10,613 nt of DNA, taken from positions 676,115-686,727 of the forward strand of contig KQ482053.1 in the NCBI GenBank assembly GCA_001430745.1, given 5' to 3'. The position numbers and the translations under genes were made by a program. The stretch comes from Auxenochlorella pyrenoidosa (Eukaryota; Chlorophyta; Trebouxiophyceae; Chlorellales; Chlorellaceae). Under the pieces are notes generated by a model. The model saw only the letters and a list, made by a program, of their open reading frames with translations, was not told the DNA's origin and ran no database searches. How positions within the stretch are numbered: the stretch's first letter is position 1; every line of letters begins with the position of its first letter. Positions 8,575 to 10,613 of the stretch are shown piece after piece.

Positions 8575-10357
8575 ATGGCCGCTGCCTGCAGTTCGGCGGC
8601 CCAGAGGTATGTGCATTCCACTGCTGAAAATCGATGCACGAGCTGCAAGCCCGCCACAGTCCTCCTGTCTGCGCCCCGCTCCTTATCGCCAATTTCTGCA
8701 CGCAAACGCTCTTCACGCAGGCAGCAGCCCGCCAGCTGCTCTAGCCGGGGCCCTTGGGCAGCAGCGCGCCGCACTCAGCTACTGCTGCCGCTGCCGCCAC
8801 CGGCGGCACGGCGGCGGCTCAGCCCAGCGGCTGCGCTGGCGGATGAGCAGCAGCAGGGCGAGCAGCGGCGCCAGCCCGTCAAGCGCATGGAGTTTGTCTA
8901 CATGGGTGCTGAGGAGGCGGCGGCGGCAGAGGCGGCGGCAGATGCCGCCTGGGAGCAGGGCATGAAGGAGTTTGCAGACCTGCAGGAATGGCTGCTGTTC
9001 CGCACCTGGCGGTTTGGCCTGCTGTTCAGCGGATACCTCCTGCTGGCGGCATCTGGCGAGGCGAGGGGGCGCCCTGGGCAGTTGTTTCTCCAAGGGTGTG
9101 GATGCAGCCTTGGTGGCTGCTGCTGGCTGTTGGCATCCGACGCCGTGTCTCTACTCTACAGGTGCCCGTCCCTTCCCTTGCACCCACCCCTGATGTGTCG
9201 TCCGTTCCGTGCCCTGCAGGCGGCATTCTGCGAGCTGATCGGCACAGCTGCAGGCTACGGCTACTTCAAGTGGCTCATCGCGGATGTCAGCAAGCTGCAG
9301 CCGGGGGACCGCATCCCCATGGTCGAAGCTGGTGAGGTCGAGCACGTGCCCCGCACGCGTCTCGCTGCGCTGCCTGCCTGCCTGTTCGGTGCCCCCCCCG
9401 GCCGCCATGAAGGCAGCCTGGGCGCTGCTGGCCTGCCAGCCAAGGTGCCGCGCGCCGCGCCGCTGTCCCTCGCTTCCCTCCGTGCCCCGCCCACCGCGTC
9501 CCTCGCCGCGCCCCGCCAACTGCGCCCCTGGTCGCCCCCTGCAGGCAAGGTGGAGCCCCAGCTGGCGCGGTGGGGCGCCAAGCTGCTGGCTGCGTACCGC
9601 ACAGCGCTGCAGCCGCGCCTGCTGGTGCTGCCTGGCCTGCTGGCGGCGGCTGCCGCCTACAATGCTGCTGCCGGGCCTGAAGACCAGCTGGGCCTGGTGG
9701 AGCAGGGCTGCCTGCTGGGCGGCTTTTTGTCGTGGAAGGTGCGGCCCGCCGCGCGCACGCTGCCCGCCTCTGGTGCATGTGGAGCCACATCTGTTCTCTT
9801 TGCCAAGGCAGCGTTGGCATCCCTTGCGCGGGCGCAGCAGTGCTGCCGCGTGCTGGCAGTGGGCTCTTTACCATGGTTGGCAAGCGCCGGCGGCGGCTTT
9901 GCCGCCCAGGGCATGCCAGCTGTGCGCAGTCGTGGTTGGTCGGTTGGGCAGCGGGTGCAGGACCTGCCACAACTGCCCACGGCGTCCCGCTCGCCACCTG
10001 CACTGGCCAGCTGGGTCATGGCTGCGTTGCCTGGCCGATGCCCGCCCGCCTGGCTCCCTGCACTCCCTCGTTGAACAACATACCCACCTCGCCCGCCTGG
10101 CTCCCTGCTCTCTCTGCCTGCAGGTGGCGCTGGTGCTCAAGATTTACGAGGACTTGAAGCCCCGCCCCCTGACCCAAGAGGAGATCCTGCGGCAGACGCG
10201 GCCCACGCTCGTCCAGGCAAGCACCCTGGGCGGCTGCGCTGCTCGCGCCCGCCCCAGCGCGGTGCTGCCTGGCGCGACGCCGCCGCACCCCAGCCAAGCA
10301 GCTTGTTATGCGTGCTGGTGCTCTGCTGTGCTGCCGAGGAGGCGTCTGGCCCCCTGA
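8575..10357 (+). CDS. Plastid-targeted membrane protein, CGL160/UncI (AtpI)-like
   Basis: Possibly an assembly factor of the chloroplast ATP synthase. Proposed exons are 8575-8606, 8721-9060, 9220-9331, 9545-9738 and 10124-10357 (stop TGA), all phases agreeing, 303 residues. The start ATG has A at -3 and G at +4. Residues 1-50 are rich in Ala, Ser and Arg with almost no acid, like a chloroplast transit peptide. An acidic Ala/Glu segment (72-95) precedes hydrophobic spans at about 103-121, 125-144, 185-200 and 211-235. The blocks LQPRLLVLPGLL, then LGLVEQGCLLGGFLSWKVALVLKIYEDL resemble the QPRLLVP and LVGFFTYK region of plant CGL160 and its AtpI-like domain; this is recalled similarity, not a search. 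The intron at 9061 uses a GC donor (GAG|GCGAGG). The first three introns are multiples of three without a stop, so frame 8575-10074 is continuously open. A GC donor at 10217 could give a different C-terminus ending at 10478. Confidence 0.65.
9061..9219 (+). other. GC-AG intron in the CGL160-like gene
   Basis: Donor GAG|GCGAGG, acceptor GCCCTGCAG|GCG, phase 0, 159 bases. Removing it joins two hydrophobic stretches (GYLLLAASGE and AAFCELIGTAAGYGYF) into the closely spaced membrane pair expected of the family. The intron has no in-frame stop; retained, it would insert 53 Cys/Leu/Pro-rich residues. No better-placed GT donor is visible. Confidence 0.55.
10043..10108. repeat. 19-base exact direct repeat in the last intron
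   Basis: CGCCCGCCTGGCTCCCTGC occurs at 10043-10061 and again at 10090-10108, offset by 47 bases. The second copy leads into the CTCTCTGCCTGCAG acceptor of the last exon; the first is followed by a similar pyrimidine run but no AG in a good context. It looks like a local duplication of the acceptor region. Confidence 0.6.
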
Positions 10358-10521
10358 GTGGGCACCTGGCTGCCAATTGTTCCGACATGAGCAAGGGGGC
10401 CCGTGAGCGGCCCTTTTGCTGCCATGAGCCCTCACCAGGCAGCCCCCAACGGCCGCGTTGCTGCACCCCATGCCCTGATCTGAGCAGCATTTACATCCCA
10501 GGGCCGCGCTGCCCCCCCACC

Positions 10522-10538
10522 CACACACACACACACAC

Positions 10539-10573
<35 letters not shown>
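10522..10573. repeat. CA dinucleotide microsatellite
   Basis: About 26 CA units interrupted once by CG (near 10543). It lies downstream of the CGL160-like stop, in the 3' flank or the intergenic region toward the next gene. Confidence 0.9.
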
Positions 10574-10574
<1 letters not shown>

Positions 10575-10598
10575 CAAACAACAAACAACAAACAACAA
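10571..10598. repeat. 7-base tandem repeat, four units
   Basis: Four exact copies of ACAACAA follow directly on the CA tract and end in a C-rich ACACCACCC sequence. The unit is not a known telomere repeat, so it is best read as a minisatellite extension of the microsatellite. Confidence 0.8.
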
Positions 10599-10613
10599 AC
10601 ACCACCCACCCCA

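Noticed and set aside
10522..10598. Telomere-like terminal repeat
   Set aside because: The units (CA and ACAACAA) do not match TTTAGGG-type or related telomere repeats; simple microsatellite expansion explains them.

Overview
The window looks like nuclear DNA of a GC-rich green alga, most likely a Chlorella-like trebouxiophyte. The lineage is inferred from style, not from a marker gene. Short exons are separated by introns of about 50 to 385 bases with GTGAGY-type donors and CTGCAG or GCAG acceptors. Codons are strongly G/C-ending, Ala/Gln/Gly low-complexity runs interrupt otherwise conserved proteins, one gene is nucleus-encoded but looks plastid-targeted, and CA microsatellites are present. 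I see no operon, insertion sequence, CRISPR array, rRNA or tRNA.

Layout. (1) 1-1836, plus strand: 3' part of a PARP-family ADP-ribosyltransferase gene, entering from the left edge. Five exons spell an almost complete catalytic domain. Three of its four introns appear to lack a GT donor. (2) 1837-2050: a short gap between two convergent genes, holding an 11-base inverted repeat. (3) 2051-4966, minus strand: a METTL4-like MT-A70 N6-adenine methyltransferase in six exons joined by ordinary GT-AG introns, with an intact DPPW motif. (4) 4967-5738: non-coding as far as I can tell. (5) 5739-7851, minus strand: a five-exon gene of unknown function whose splice phases all agree. (6) 7852-8574: a divergent, probably bidirectional promoter region. 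(7) 8575-10357, plus strand: a plastid-targeted membrane protein resembling the CGL160/UncI (AtpI-like) ATP-synthase assembly family. (8) 10358-10613: 3' flank ending in a CA microsatellite and a 7-base tandem repeat.

The genes do not form an obvious pathway. The first two are both modification enzymes (ADP-ribosyl transfer and adenine methylation) and lie tail to tail, but that alone does not link them. The most notable feature is the splicing. GC-AG introns, and one apparent GA-AG intron, concentrate in the PARP gene and recur in the plastid-protein gene, where several introns are also multiples of three without an in-frame stop. Exon models were built by hand from conserved-motif continuity and phase agreement, not from transcripts.
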